Below are positions 52,053-60,970 of a DNA stretch of 64,000 nt, one piece after another (the first letter of the stretch is position 1; each line of letters starts with the position of its first letter). The translations under genes and the position numbers were made by a program. The DNA comes from Sphingobium sp. Leaf26 (GTDB taxonomy: Bacteria > Pseudomonadota > Alphaproteobacteria > Sphingomonadales > Sphingomonadaceae). Location of the stretch: NCBI RefSeq assembly GCF_001421665.1, contig NZ_LMKV01000028.1, forward strand, positions 124,857 to 188,856. Reading direction: 5' to 3'. The notes below the pieces were generated by a model. That model saw nothing but the letters and a program-made list of their open reading frames with translations. It was not told the origin of the DNA and did no database searches.

Positions 52053-53498
52053 TTACCGAACGAACTCCCAGTACTCCGCCGCGCCGCCAAGCGCCTTTCG
52101 CAGGCCAAACCGGTTATCCGGCGCAGCGTCACCTTGAATGAGGCGGTGCATGTCTGCAAGCACCGGGCGCATTTCGGCTGCGTAGCTATGGCCCAGCAAT
52201 CCCAGATTGACGTGACTTGCGTCGATCGTGTCGACTCCGGGCACCACGGCGATGGGCGGAGCCAGCCCCGCGCGCGCAAAATGATGCAGGCGACGCGAGA
52301 GCCCGATCGCCTTGTCGTTGTTCGTTACATAGAGCGTGGCCCGTGTGGACAGCCTGCCATACGCGGCAGCAAGGTTTCGAAAGAGCTGCGCATCGACGTC
52401 AGGCGCGGCAAGAAATACTTGGCCGAAACGCACTGGCGCTGCCGATGCGGCGGCATTGGCAATAGCATCCATCGCTCGCAGCAAGCCGCGGTTGCCCATT
52501 GAGTGGGCGATGATGTGCACTGCGCTCGCGCCAGAGCGCTCGGCAAAGTCGATTAGAAAGCTTCGGATCGCCGGCTCACTTCCCTCTATCGCCGCTTCGT
52601 CGCCGGTATAGCCGGCGCCAAAGCCGAGCGACGGCCAGGAGAAGAACCCAGCCGGTCCCTTATGTGCCAGATCGACCTTGAGCTGGGCGGTCCGGCGCGC
52701 CGCATCTTCGAACTTAGTATTGTAACCGTGGAGAAAAACCAGGCCTTGCCGGTCACCAGCATCGAGTGAGGCCGTCTCACTAGCCAGTAGAGACCAGAAT
52801 TGGCATTCGCCGAGGATGTCCAATCCTTGCAATTTCACACGATTATCGCCCCTTAGTATTCGACCAAAAAGACCGCGGCCTAGCGAGCCACTCATCCGAT
52901 CTTCGGGAACGAATACGCGGCATCGGCCGTGCGTAACGATATCTGCCCGCTCACCTGGGAAACGGTCGCGGGCGTTCCGCCGCCGGTTTGTGCCGAACCA
53001 GACCATTACTTCCTGTCCGTCGGCTCGGTCGATGCCAATCCCAGCGCTGAGTGCACCCTTCGTGAAGTCTTGAGCGCGGCGCCGCGCGGCCCGCACCTCC
53101 TCGCGGCGCTGATCGATATGTCTGCGCACTCCATCGAGCGCTCGGCTCAACTGAACGCCTTCGAAGAGCGATCCGAGCTGGGCGGCCATACGCTCGAGCG
53201 TGTTTTCGGCGCGCTGCACACGGTATGCCGCCGACGCCGCGGAATGGGGCTCGGCTCCTCCCAGACCGAGAAGTGGACCAGCTGTGTCGTCGCTGATCGT
53301 CGGACGGCCTTGGCGCAAACCGTTTTCGTCTGCCGCGCGATCGAGGTCGTCCGCATCACTACCACGCTCATCGGCGAGCGTCTGGAACAGAGCAGCATTG
53401 TCTACGGCGTCTTCCATCGCAGCGTAACCGCGATAACGACCTGCCGCGAACCTTAGGCTGAAACGAAGATCTGCGAGCGCATCTGCAGTTCCTGCCAC
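52053..53498 (-). CDS. Alpha/beta hydrolase, DUF900-like
   Basis: A 481-residue protein. The N-terminal ~200 residues are helical and charged (RQGRPTISDDTAGPLL, RRHIDQRREEVRAARRRAQD) with no family assigned. The C-terminal DUF900-type domain starts EVMVWFGTNRRRN, then VFLHGYNTKFEDAARRTAQL, with nucleophile motif VHIIAHSMGNRGLLRAM (AHSMGN), probable Asp in LAAPDVDAQLF and His in NLGLLGHSYAAEM. I chose GTG 53498 with the good site GAGGGAG; the frame could begin at 53537. Lying upstream of the GTPase operon on the same strand, it may be a lipase-like second effector, but this is speculative. Confidence 0.75.
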   Translation of the reverse strand: MAGTADALADLRFSLRFAAGRYRGYAAMEDAVDNAALFQTLADERGSDADDLDRAADENGLRQGRPTISDDTAGPLLGLGGAEPHSAASAAYRVQRAENTLERMAAQLGSLFEGVQLSRALDGVRRHIDQRREEVRAARRRAQDFTKGALSAGIGIDRADGQEVMVWFGTNRRRNARDRFPGERADIVTHGRCRVFVPEDRMSGSLGRGLFGRILRGDNRVKLQGLDILGECQFWSLLASETASLDAGDRQGLVFLHGYNTKFEDAARRTAQLKVDLAHKGPAGFFSWPSLGFGAGYTGDEAAIEGSEPAIRSFLIDFAERSGASAVHIIAHSMGNRGLLRAMDAIANAAASAAPVRFGQVFLAAPDVDAQLFRNLAAAYGRLSTRATLYVTNNDKAIGLSRRLHHFARAGLAPPIAVVPGVDTIDASHVNLGLLGHSYAAEMRPVLADMHRLIQGDAAPDNRFGLRKALGGAAEYWEFVR

Positions 53499-53941
53499 AA
53501 CATCTCCCTCTCTCGGCCTGCAGATCCGGGTGACCACATCACGTTATCCAGGTCCACCTAGAATTGTAGATGCAAGCTAAATTGTCGGTCCCGTTCTTTA
53601 TGGCGAAGTCTCTATCGAAACAACAAGCGGCTTCTTGAGGCGACCCCCGCAGTGTCTAGCGGCACCTAGAAGCGTCCTACGCTTCGCATAAACGGGCGTC
53701 TTCTATCCGCTTGTGCGGACCTGAAGTCGGCCGGGCCGTTCTCCACCCAGTTCGCGCCATGCGGAAGCTACTGCCGGCGGCCAGCGGGTATGAAGCGGAC
53801 GGTCTGCAATTTGGAGCACCGTCGAGCTCGGCAACGGTGACAATAGGGCCCACACCAGACCGGCCGGTTTGCGCGATCTAAACGACGGGTTACGGCAAAA
53901 GCCGACGCTTACACCAACGATGCTGAACGTCTTCAGTTGGT
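53499..53941. other. Intergenic region before the insertion sequence
   Basis: 443 bases with no recognisable gene. It lies between the divergent hydrolase gene and the left terminus of the IS1182-type element. Confidence 0.5.
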
Positions 53942-55470
53942 CGATAGTGTTGAAAAACTCTGGCTTGAAGTAGTCTTCGGGGTCTGATTCACTGCTCTTG
54001 CAGGACGGAGCCAGGCCGATGATGGGTGAGCGGACGGTGGCGCAGGAAGCGCTGTTTTACAGCTTCAATCTGGAACGGCACGTACCGGCAGGTCATCTGC
54101 TACGATCGATAGACAGGTTCGTTGATCTGTCCGGCATGCGCGAGCATTTGCAGCCCTATTACAGCGAGACAGGTCGTCCTTCGATCGACCCGGAACTGAT
54201 GATCCGGATGCTGTTCATTGGCTACTGCATGGGGATCCGCTCGGAACGCCGGCTGTGCGACGAGGTACACCTCAACCTGGCCTATCGCTGGTTTTGCAGA
54301 CTGGGACTGGAAGGCGATGTGCCCAACCATTCGACGTTTTCCAAGAACCGCCATGGGCGGTTCCGCGACAGTGATCTGTTGCGCAAGGTGTTCGAGATGA
54401 CGGTGGAGCGCTGCATGACAGAGGGACTGGTCGGCGGTGAAGGCTTTGCCGTCGATGCCAGCCTGATCGCAGCCGATGCTAATCGCCAGCGCGGCGTTCG
54501 TGGCGGTGAGCCGTTGCCGCCGGAGGCGACCAACCATGCTGTGAACGAATATCTGGCTGTGCTCGACGATGCCGCGTTTGGCGCCGCGACGCCTGTCGTT
54601 CCGAAGTTCTTGTCGCCCGCCGATCCTGCCGCGCGCTGGACCAGCGCCAAGGGCGGCCAGGCGTTCTTCGCCTATTGCACCAATTATCTGATCGACCTGA
54701 AGAACGCCGTCATCATGGATGTGGAAGCGAGCACGGCGGTGCGTCAGGCTGAGTTGACTGCGGCACGGCGGATGATCGATCGCGTCCAGGACCGGTTCGA
54801 AGTCTGGCCTGCGCGACTGGCGGCGGACACCGCTTATGGTTCTGCAGAAAACCTGGCGTGGCTTGTGCACGAGAAAGGGATAGAGCCGCATATCCCGGTC
54901 TTTGATCATAGCAACAGGCGCACCGGCAGCTTTCAGCGATCCGCCTTCCGCTTCGAGCATAAGCGCGATGTCTATGTCTGCCCGGGAGAAAAGGATCTGA
55001 AGCGGCAGCATCGCAACTTCGCAACAGCGCGCTCGGGTGTCGATCAGGACGGCTTCATGCGATATCGCGCGTCCAAAGCCGATTGTGACGTTTGCGCGCT
55101 TAAGCCGGACTGCTGTCCGGGACAGCCCGTCCGCAAAATCCTGCGTTCAGTCCATGAAGGCGCTCGCGATCTGGCCCGCGATCTGGCGCTGACCGACGCC
55201 TATGTCACTTCACGCCGGGAACGAAAGAAGGTCGAGATGCTGTTCGCGCATCTCAAGCGCATACTGAAGCTGGATCGGTTGCGCCTGCGTGGGCCAAATG
55301 GAGCAAAAGACGAGTTCCTCCTCGCCGCTACCGCCCAGAACCTCCGCAAGATGGCCAAGCTTCTGCCGATGAAGGCTCAACCAGCAACGGGTTGAAGGCC
55401 AAAACGACACTCAGCCCATTCCCGCTTCGATCCCAACACCCGGCGAAGATCGACTTCTTCAACACTATCG
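53942..55470 (+). mobile_element. IS1182-type insertion sequence, intact
   Basis: The element runs from the left terminus CGATAGTGTTGAAAAACTC to the right terminus CTTCTTCAACACTATCG. The ends are inverted repeats: 13 bases identical, one mismatch, two more identical. It contains one full transposase gene. Flanks are TTGGT on the left and GTCGA on the right, so no exact target duplication can be claimed. It sits 19 bases past the stop codon of the excisionase-like gene, which it leaves intact. Confidence 0.88.
54019..55395 (+). CDS. IS1182 family transposase (DDE)
   Basis: A 458-residue transposase. It starts MMGERTVAQEALFYSFNLERHVPAGHLLR, typical of the IS1182 family. The RPSIDPELMIRMLFIGYCMGIRSERRL segment precedes VPNHSTFSKNR. 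The catalytic acids are likely in EGFAVDASLI, RLAADTAYGSAENLAWL and RRERKKVEMLFAHLKRI. A cysteine motif, CDVCALKPDCCP, is characteristic of this family. ATG 54019 follows GGAG; an earlier TTG at 53998 is less likely. No internal stop or frameshift is visible. Confidence 0.92.
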   Translation: MMGERTVAQEALFYSFNLERHVPAGHLLRSIDRFVDLSGMREHLQPYYSETGRPSIDPELMIRMLFIGYCMGIRSERRLCDEVHLNLAYRWFCRLGLEGDVPNHSTFSKNRHGRFRDSDLLRKVFEMTVERCMTEGLVGGEGFAVDASLIAADANRQRGVRGGEPLPPEATNHAVNEYLAVLDDAAFGAATPVVPKFLSPADPAARWTSAKGGQAFFAYCTNYLIDLKNAVIMDVEASTAVRQAELTAARRMIDRVQDRFEVWPARLAADTAYGSAENLAWLVHEKGIEPHIPVFDHSNRRTGSFQRSAFRFEHKRDVYVCPGEKDLKRQHRNFATARSGVDQDGFMRYRASKADCDVCALKPDCCPGQPVRKILRSVHEGARDLARDLALTDAYVTSRRERKKVEMLFAHLKRILKLDRLRLRGPNGAKDEFLLAATAQNLRKMAKLLPMKAQPATG

Positions 55471-55489
55471 GTCGAAACTTGACCCTCGC

Positions 55490-55696
55490 TTATACGCTTG
55501 GTCCACCACGACCAGTGGTCAGAGATTTCAAACTTTCGTACTGAACCAGTGTTGCCCGTCCCACCTTTACCGTGTCGAGATCGCCAGCCTGAATGAGTTC
55601 GTAGATCCGTGAGCGACTGAGGCCAGTTATGCGAACCGCCGTCGAGATGCGCACCGTCAAGGGCTCGATCTTCTTCTCCCAAGCCCGCTCGATCAT
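55490..55696 (-). CDS. Excisionase-like MerR-type helix-turn-helix protein
   Basis: A 68-residue DNA-binding protein. The segment TVRISTAVRITGLSRSRIYELIQAGDLDTVKVGRATLV is the pattern of excisionase/AlpA-type HTH domains. It overlaps the end of the DUF2274 gene by four bases. In conjugative islands such proteins help excision or regulate transfer. The IS1182 element ends 20 bases beyond its stop codon. Confidence 0.85.
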   Translation of the reverse strand: MIERAWEKKIEPLTVRISTAVRITGLSRSRIYELIQAGDLDTVKVGRATLVQYESLKSLTTGRGGPSV

Positions 55697-55923
55697 GGCC
55701 GCGCCTTCCGCACTTCTTCGCGCGCCCGTGCAAAATTGCGGTCGCTTTCGAGAAATGAACTCAGCATCGCAGGGATCAATTCGGTCACTGGTTCCTCACG
55801 CCCGTAGGATTGGGCGTAGATGGCGGCATAGTCGTTGAGAGCGCTCTGCAGATCGGGGGTGATGGTAATGGCGAGCTTGACCGGCGTGCGATCGGGCAAC
55901 CTTGCAAGTTTGATATCGACCAT
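55693..55923 (-). CDS. DUF2274 protein (trb-associated)
   Basis: A 76-residue protein, MVDIKLARLPDRTPVKLAITITPDLQSALNDYAAIY, the normal DUF2274 sequence. The family is found directly after trbI in Trb-type transfer operons; its job is unknown, perhaps a ribbon-helix-helix-like regulator. It lies three bases after trbI. Confidence 0.88.
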   Translation of the reverse strand: MVDIKLARLPDRTPVKLAITITPDLQSALNDYAAIYAQSYGREEPVTELIPAMLSSFLESDRNFARAREEVRKARP

Positions 55924-55926
55924 GTG

Positions 55927-57111
55927 TCAGTTCCCTGCATTTTTGCGCCATGGCGCCAGTATGAGATCGCGGGTCACCAGCACGCGGACGGGCGCGCCCG
56001 GCCGGATCGTGATCGTCGGCTGGATGTCGAGATTGCGCTGTGTGATCTGGTCGCCGGCCCTCGCGGTGCTCGACTGAGCAGACTCGCGGATCGCCTCCAC
56101 GAGATCGCTCTCGCCAGAGATCGACAGCTCCGATCCGACTCCCAGCAACGTGGCGATGGCGACGCCCTTGAGCAGGGTCCAGGTGTGAAAATCCACCTTG
56201 TCTACAAGCCCGGCATACCCCGCCGCGTCAGTCGCCGGCATGTTGTCGAGCCGCACCGAACTGCCATCCGGCAAGATCAAGCGCTGCCATATGACCAGTG
56301 CCCGGCGCTGTCCAAAGGCGACGACGGAGTCATATTTGCCGATAAGGCGCGCACCCTGCGGCACGAGCAGGATATTGCCCGTGACCGTATCGAACACGTT
56401 CTGCGTGACCTGCGCGGTAACCATGCCAGGCAAGTCGGAGTTGAGCCCGGTGATCAGGCTCGCTGCGATCACGCTGCCGGCAAGTAGGCTGTTGGGGGAC
56501 ATCGGCGCCACCAACACTCCTGAATTGACGTCACCACCGGCGTCCCGGGTCGACGCGAACTGTTCCTTGCGGGTTCCGGTGGCGGTCGGATTGGCCGGCT
56601 GGGTATCGAGCGTCGTCGCGCTTGCGCCTGCCGGGGCCGCCCCGCCGCGGCCGCTGGTGGTCTGCGCCATGAGTCCGGACTCTCTTGCAGCCTTGAGATC
56701 CGCTACCCGCTGCTGGCGTGCCGCCGCAGCGGTATCGACCGGCGTGGACGCGGTCGCGGCTTCCGCCCGTTCCTGCGCACGAAGGATCGGCCGACCCAGG
56801 TCGCCAGGCAATGGCGGACCGAGTTTAGGCGTATCGCCATAGCTGGTCGGCAATTCGGACAGCGCGTCCGAGGCCGACTTCGCCATCGGCTGCGACAGTT
56901 CGCTGTCCTGGACGACGTGCCGGAATACCTGCGGCTTCAGCGCCATCCAAGCGACGCCTACGAGGCTGACCGAGCCGAGCGCGGCTGCGCCGATGATCGC
57001 GCCCCGGCGAAAGCGTATCGCCCGCGCCGGTCGCGAGCGAATGCTCAGCGTTTCGGGATCGAGCTTCGCCGCCGGTATGGTCGGCTGCTCGGTGGCGAGC
57101 GTGTCAGTCAT
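55927..57111 (-). CDS. trbI: Conjugal transfer protein TrbI (VirB10-like)
   Basis: A 394-residue inner-membrane-to-outer-membrane bridging protein. The N-terminal cytoplasmic tail is followed by a single membrane helix (GAIIGAAALGSVSLVGVAWMAL). A proline- and alanine-rich linker precedes the VirB10 fold: LAGSVIAASLITGLNSDLPG, VTAQVTQNVFDTVTGNILLVPQG, DNMPATDAAGYAGL and IAIATLLGVGSELS-like region. It ends RPGAPVRVLVTRDLIL. Together with TrbF and TrbG it forms the secretion channel core. Confidence 0.94.
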   Translation of the reverse strand: MTDTLATEQPTIPAAKLDPETLSIRSRPARAIRFRRGAIIGAAALGSVSLVGVAWMALKPQVFRHVVQDSELSQPMAKSASDALSELPTSYGDTPKLGPPLPGDLGRPILRAQERAEAATASTPVDTAAAARQQRVADLKAARESGLMAQTTSGRGGAAPAGASATTLDTQPANPTATGTRKEQFASTRDAGGDVNSGVLVAPMSPNSLLAGSVIAASLITGLNSDLPGMVTAQVTQNVFDTVTGNILLVPQGARLIGKYDSVVAFGQRRALVIWQRLILPDGSSVRLDNMPATDAAGYAGLVDKVDFHTWTLLKGVAIATLLGVGSELSISGESDLVEAIRESAQSSTARAGDQITQRNLDIQPTITIRPGAPVRVLVTRDLILAPWRKNAGN

Positions 57112-57944
57112 GCGCCCCTCCGCTTGGCGGGGCGCGACACGCGGTCGATGCGCACGACCTCGCTCTTCTTCAGGCCGAGGCGAAGCTCGGCGGCGTCGAA
57201 GATCCGGTCGACGACGTAGAAGCGGTCGCGCTGCCGATAGTTGACCAGTTCAGCCTTCCCGTCTGCACCAAGGACGAACAGAGGTGGCGCCTCGCCGACG
57301 CCAAGCGATGCGGGGAACTCGATATAGGTCTTCGTCCCGTCGTCGAACGCGCGGAGCGGACGCCATGCAGGACGGTCGCCGCTGACCGCATAGTGGAAGT
57401 GCAACTGATCGATGGCGACGCCGGCGGCCACCGGCGCTGCGATCTGGGCGGCCTCCGCCTTGCGTTGTACCGCCAGCAACTCGTCCTGGGGATAGGTCCA
57501 CCGCATTGACGACAGGGCGGTCGCCGAGGTGCTTACCAGGCGGACATGGTACGCGCGGCGATCGGTGGTGATGACAAGGTTCGTCAGCAGGCCCGCCGAG
57601 AACGGTTTCACCAGGACATGCGTCTGCTTCCCGTCCCCCGAGCCGCTGGTCGTGTCGCCGATCACCCAGCGGGCGGTGTCGCCGCTGGCGACCGCAACGA
57701 GGTTTTCGCCAGACTGCAGGATGATGTCAGTCACCAGCCCCGGCGCGGCATAGCCCGCGAAGACCGTGCCCTCGCTGAAAGGATAGACCTGTGCCCCGGC
57801 GATGAAGCCGAGGGCGACCGGTTCCACGGTGGCGCTGCGCGTCGCCGACCGGACTGTCTTGAGTGTTGATGCGGAGCGTTCCTGCGCGAGCGCCGGGCAA
57901 GCGAGGAGCATTCCGGCGATCGCCGGCAGAAAGACGAGCTTCAT
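57108..57944 (-). CDS. trbG: Conjugal transfer protein TrbG (VirB9-like)
   Basis: A 278-residue periplasmic or outer-membrane core protein. Signal peptide LVFLPAIAGMLLACPALAQ. The VirB9 fold is seen in VYPFSEGTVFAGYAAPGLVTDIILQ, HVLVKPFSAGLLTNLVITTDRRAYHVRL and the C-terminal segment AELRLGLKKSEVVRIDR. It starts at ATG 57944 and overlaps trbI by four bases. Confidence 0.93.
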   Translation of the reverse strand: MKLVFLPAIAGMLLACPALAQERSASTLKTVRSATRSATVEPVALGFIAGAQVYPFSEGTVFAGYAAPGLVTDIILQSGENLVAVASGDTARWVIGDTTSGSGDGKQTHVLVKPFSAGLLTNLVITTDRRAYHVRLVSTSATALSSMRWTYPQDELLAVQRKAEAAQIAAPVAAGVAIDQLHFHYAVSGDRPAWRPLRAFDDGTKTYIEFPASLGVGEAPPLFVLGADGKAELVNYRQRDRFYVVDRIFDAAELRLGLKKSEVVRIDRVSRPAKRRGA

Positions 57945-58762
57945 GGATTTTTCTCCTGGGGGGTGGGGGAGACCGGCATCGCGGTCTGGGCCCCGAGGTC
58001 GGGATCGAGCGGCGATCCCATGGGCACGTGCGCGGCAGGTTGTTGTGCGGGTTGCGCCATGGACGAGGAAGCGGGCGTCGTGTCGAGTTCGCGGCTCCAG
58101 TCGATCGCATCGATGTAGATGCCCAGAGGGTTCTTGCGTAGGACGTCGGTCGATGCTGGCGGGCGCGTGACGGTGGTAAGAATGGCTGTCCATCGGCTGC
58201 TGCCCGCCTGTGACCCGCGCTCGAACCCCGTCTCCGTCCACTTTACCTGGAACGACTTGTCCGACGCGCGCACGACGCTGGTCACCTGCACCGACACGGT
58301 ACGCTCGCCCACACTGGCGAACGGCGACGCTGAGCGGGCATAGTCGCCGAGGAACTGGGCGCCCCGCTTCGTCACAAAGTCATAGGCCTGGAGCCAGTCG
58401 CGGCGCATCAGGACCGGGTCGAGCGATACCGAGCGGACGTTGGTGATGAAGTGCGAGAGGTGCCACGCGACCTGTGCGTCGGTCGGCCGATACGCGACAT
58501 CGGCCGCCTGCAAGGCGCGCGCCTCACCCAGCCGATCCACCTCGACGACATAGGGTGTTACCCGGCTCTGCAAGGATTGCCAGGCGAGACCCGCCGAGGT
58601 CCCGGCGGTCAGCGCGAGGCAACCAAATGCCATCAGTCGCCAGTTTCGCGCCTGCACCCGTGCCGAGCCAATCCGCTCGTCCCATAGTTGGCCGGCGCGC
58701 TGGTACGGCGTCTCGGGAGGTGGCGTGCGCCCGTAGCGCTGCGCGCTTCGCTTGAAGAACAT
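57941..58762 (-). CDS. trbF: Conjugal transfer protein TrbF (VirB8-like)
   Basis: A 273-residue protein with one membrane helix (LMAFGCLALTAGTSAGLAW) after a short cytoplasmic tail. The periplasmic VirB8 domain includes TPYVVEVDRLGEARALQAAD, AQVAWHLSHFITNVRSVSLD and GERTVSVQVTSVVRASDK. It links the inner-membrane complex to the channel. Overlaps trbG by four bases. Confidence 0.93.
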   Translation of the reverse strand: MFFKRSAQRYGRTPPPETPYQRAGQLWDERIGSARVQARNWRLMAFGCLALTAGTSAGLAWQSLQSRVTPYVVEVDRLGEARALQAADVAYRPTDAQVAWHLSHFITNVRSVSLDPVLMRRDWLQAYDFVTKRGAQFLGDYARSASPFASVGERTVSVQVTSVVRASDKSFQVKWTETGFERGSQAGSSRWTAILTTVTRPPASTDVLRKNPLGIYIDAIDWSRELDTTPASSSMAQPAQQPAAHVPMGSPLDPDLGAQTAMPVSPTPQEKNP

Positions 58763-58765
58763 GGC

Positions 58766-60079
58766 TCAGTCGTTCCTTTCCTTGATGTCCGGGGTGGCGG
58801 ATCCACCGCCGCGATCGCCCTGCTGGAGCGCGTGGATCGCCTGGCTCTGGCGATGACGGCTCGTCTGCTGATCGCGCATAGCGCGTGCCCAGGCGGGCGT
58901 TCCGCCGGCCTCCCCGCCGCCGCCCGGTCCACTCGGGTTGGATGGCGGTGAGCTTTGGTTGAGCGCATCCCATGCCGCCTGACGACCGCCGGCCGCGGCT
59001 TGGCCGAGACCAAGGGCGCCGCCTACGCGCGATCGCGCGGCATTCCCCGCTGCGCGCGCCACACCGCCGAGGCCCGCGCCAACCGAGGGAGTGGCGGCGG
59101 TCTCGCGGCCAAGCTGGTAGGCGGTCGACGCGGCCGACCCCATTGCCGTGCCAGAGCGGACAGCGCCCAGTGCAGCACCACCCAAAGCGCGCGCTCCGCC
59201 CATAGCTGCGCCACCCGCCAGCATCGTCACCCCGGCAGCGCCGACGGCGGTGCCGAGCGCTGCACCCGTGCCGAGTTGCGGCGCGCCGGACACCAGGCCC
59301 GAAGCGATCGTCGGTCCGAATATGCCCAGGCCGAACAGGGAAAGGCTCGCGAGCACGAGGCTCATGGCCTGGCCGATGTCGGGCTCCTGGCCTTGCAGCG
59401 CGTCGGTGAACTCGCTGAAGAAGTTGGAACCGATGCCGACGATGACGGCGAGCACCATCACCTTGATGCCCGAAGAGACGACGTTGCCCAGCACGCGCTC
59501 GGCAAGGAAACTCGTTCGGTTCCAGAGCGCGAAGGGCACGAGGATGAAGCCGGCCAGCGTGGTCAGCTTGAACTCGAGGATGCAGACGAACATCTGCACC
59601 GCGAGGATGAAGAAGGCGACGATCACCAGCGCCCAAGCGAACAGCAGGACCATGATCGTCAGGAAATTGTCGAAGAATGTCGTGAACCCGACCATCTCGC
59701 TGGCCTGTTCGAGGAGTGGCCATGCGGCCGAGAAACCCGTCCCCGCAAGTCGGCCGGGCTTGAGCAGGTCATCGGCCGAGAGCGTGCCGCCACCGGCCGT
59801 CAGGCCAGCCTGCGCAAACGAGCGGAAGATGATGTCGGCCAGCGTCGAGAAGCTGTTCAGGATGAAGGCGAACGCGCCGACATACAGGATCTTGCGCAGG
59901 AACCGGCCGATGACATTGTCCTCGCCGCCCATCGCCCAGAACAGGCCGGCAAGCGTGATGTCGATGCCGATCAGCGTCGCAGTCAGGAATCCGACATCGG
60001 GCCCAAGCAGTCCGAACCCACTGTCGATGTAGGTGATGAACGCCTGAAGGAAGCGGTCGATGACATTGAGGTCGTTCAA
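58766..60079 (-). CDS. trbL: Conjugal transfer protein TrbL (VirB6-like)
   Basis: A 437-residue polytopic inner-membrane protein. The N-terminus has FLQAFITYIDSGFGLLGPDVGFLTATLIGIDITLAGLFW, and further helices include MVLLFAWALVIVAFFILAVQ and ALVLASLSLFGLGIFGP-type stretches. The C-terminal tail is a glycine- and alanine-rich cytoplasmic region. The start is TTG at 60079 (LNDLNVID), which has AGGAAGG upstream; a longer frame to 60139 lacks a site. No trbK lies between it and trbJ. Confidence 0.88.
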   Translation of the reverse strand: MNDLNVIDRFLQAFITYIDSGFGLLGPDVGFLTATLIGIDITLAGLFWAMGGEDNVIGRFLRKILYVGAFAFILNSFSTLADIIFRSFAQAGLTAGGGTLSADDLLKPGRLAGTGFSAAWPLLEQASEMVGFTTFFDNFLTIMVLLFAWALVIVAFFILAVQMFVCILEFKLTTLAGFILVPFALWNRTSFLAERVLGNVVSSGIKVMVLAVIVGIGSNFFSEFTDALQGQEPDIGQAMSLVLASLSLFGLGIFGPTIASGLVSGAPQLGTGAALGTAVGAAGVTMLAGGAAMGGARALGGAALGAVRSGTAMGSAASTAYQLGRETAATPSVGAGLGGVARAAGNAARSRVGGALGLGQAAAGGRQAAWDALNQSSPPSNPSGPGGGGEAGGTPAWARAMRDQQTSRHRQSQAIHALQQGDRGGGSATPDIKERND

Positions 60080-60214
60080 ATGACTGCCTTCCTGATGGAG
60101 CGAAGAGGTGTCGCGGGGCGCAGCGGGGGAGCGGGCCACGCCCCGCGACGGCGATCGACGGCATGAGAGGGGGCACCGCCGACCGCGGGCCGGATCGGAC
60201 CTGCGGCCCGGGGG

Positions 60215-60970
60215 CTATTCAGACGTGTAGGCCGATCCGGAACCGAGGAACTTCTTCGTCGCCGCGCGAGCTTCCGCCGCCTGCGTGGTCTGGCGAGCCT
60301 GCTCGACGGACTCGCTGCGAAACTGCGCGGCCATCATGTGCTGGAGCTGGAACTGCTGCTTGGCCGTGAGCGCGAGAAGCTGGTTCGTCGCCTGCTGCGC
60401 TGCAAGCGAGCCCTCGGCACCCTGGCTGCGCGCGACGATGTCGGCCAGCGCCTCGGTGTCCGACTGGATGTTCTCGACCACCTGGGCCTGCACGGTCATC
60501 GTCTGGCGGAACGCGCCCATGCTGGCGTCGAGGCGCGCTCGCGCGTCGCGCACGCGGGCATCGGTGCGCAGGGCAGAGCTGAAGTCCTGGGGAAACAGCG
60601 ACTGGAACTTGTCGTCGAGCTGGTCGACCCGGAAGTCGATGGCCTGTGCGCGGCCCATCAGCCGGTCGATCTCGGCAAGCTTCTGTTTGAGGGCATCGAG
60701 CTGCGGGAAGTCGATGCGCGTCAGGTTCTTGCCCATGTTGACGAGCATCCGCGCTTCGTTCTGAAGTTGCTGGATCTGCTGGTTGACGGTCTGCAGCGTG
60801 CGTGCAGCGGTCAGGATGTTCTGCGCATAGTTGCTCGGATCGAACACGATGCCGCTGAACTGGGCATGTGCTGGGCTCGCCGTCAGCGTCATCGCGCCCA
60901 TGCCGAGAGCGCCGCACGCGCCGAGGCCGAGCACGGCGGCGATCATGTGCTTTTGATTGGGACCACGCAT
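60215..60970 (-). CDS. trbJ: Conjugal transfer protein TrbJ (VirB5-like)
   Basis: A 251-residue secreted pilus-tip type protein. Signal peptide LGLGACGALGMGAMTLTASPAHA. The mature part is coiled-coil and alpha-helical: NILTAARTLQTVNQQIQQLQNEARMLVNMGKNLT, then IDRLMGRAQAIDF and QATNQLLALTAKQQFQLQHMMAAQ. TrbJ also provides entry exclusion in related systems. The ATG at 60970 overlaps the trbE stop by one base. Confidence 0.9.
   Translation of the reverse strand: MRGPNQKHMIAAVLGLGACGALGMGAMTLTASPAHAQFSGIVFDPSNYAQNILTAARTLQTVNQQIQQLQNEARMLVNMGKNLTRIDFPQLDALKQKLAEIDRLMGRAQAIDFRVDQLDDKFQSLFPQDFSSALRTDARVRDARARLDASMGAFRQTMTVQAQVVENIQSDTEALADIVARSQGAEGSLAAQQATNQLLALTAKQQFQLQHMMAAQFRSESVEQARQTTQAAEARAATKKFLGSGSAYTSE

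Noticed and set aside
53942..55470. Composite transposon using IS1182 and the IS91-type fragment as a pair.
   Set aside because: The two ends belong to unrelated families, and no matching repeats join them.
58955..60166. Long plus-strand frame opposite trbL.
   Set aside because: trbL is supported by membrane helices, order and spacing; the other frame is charged low-complexity sequence.
60080..60214. Possible trbK between trbJ and trbL.
   Set aside because: No lipobox, no short hydrophobic frame and no start codon with a ribosome site was found there.
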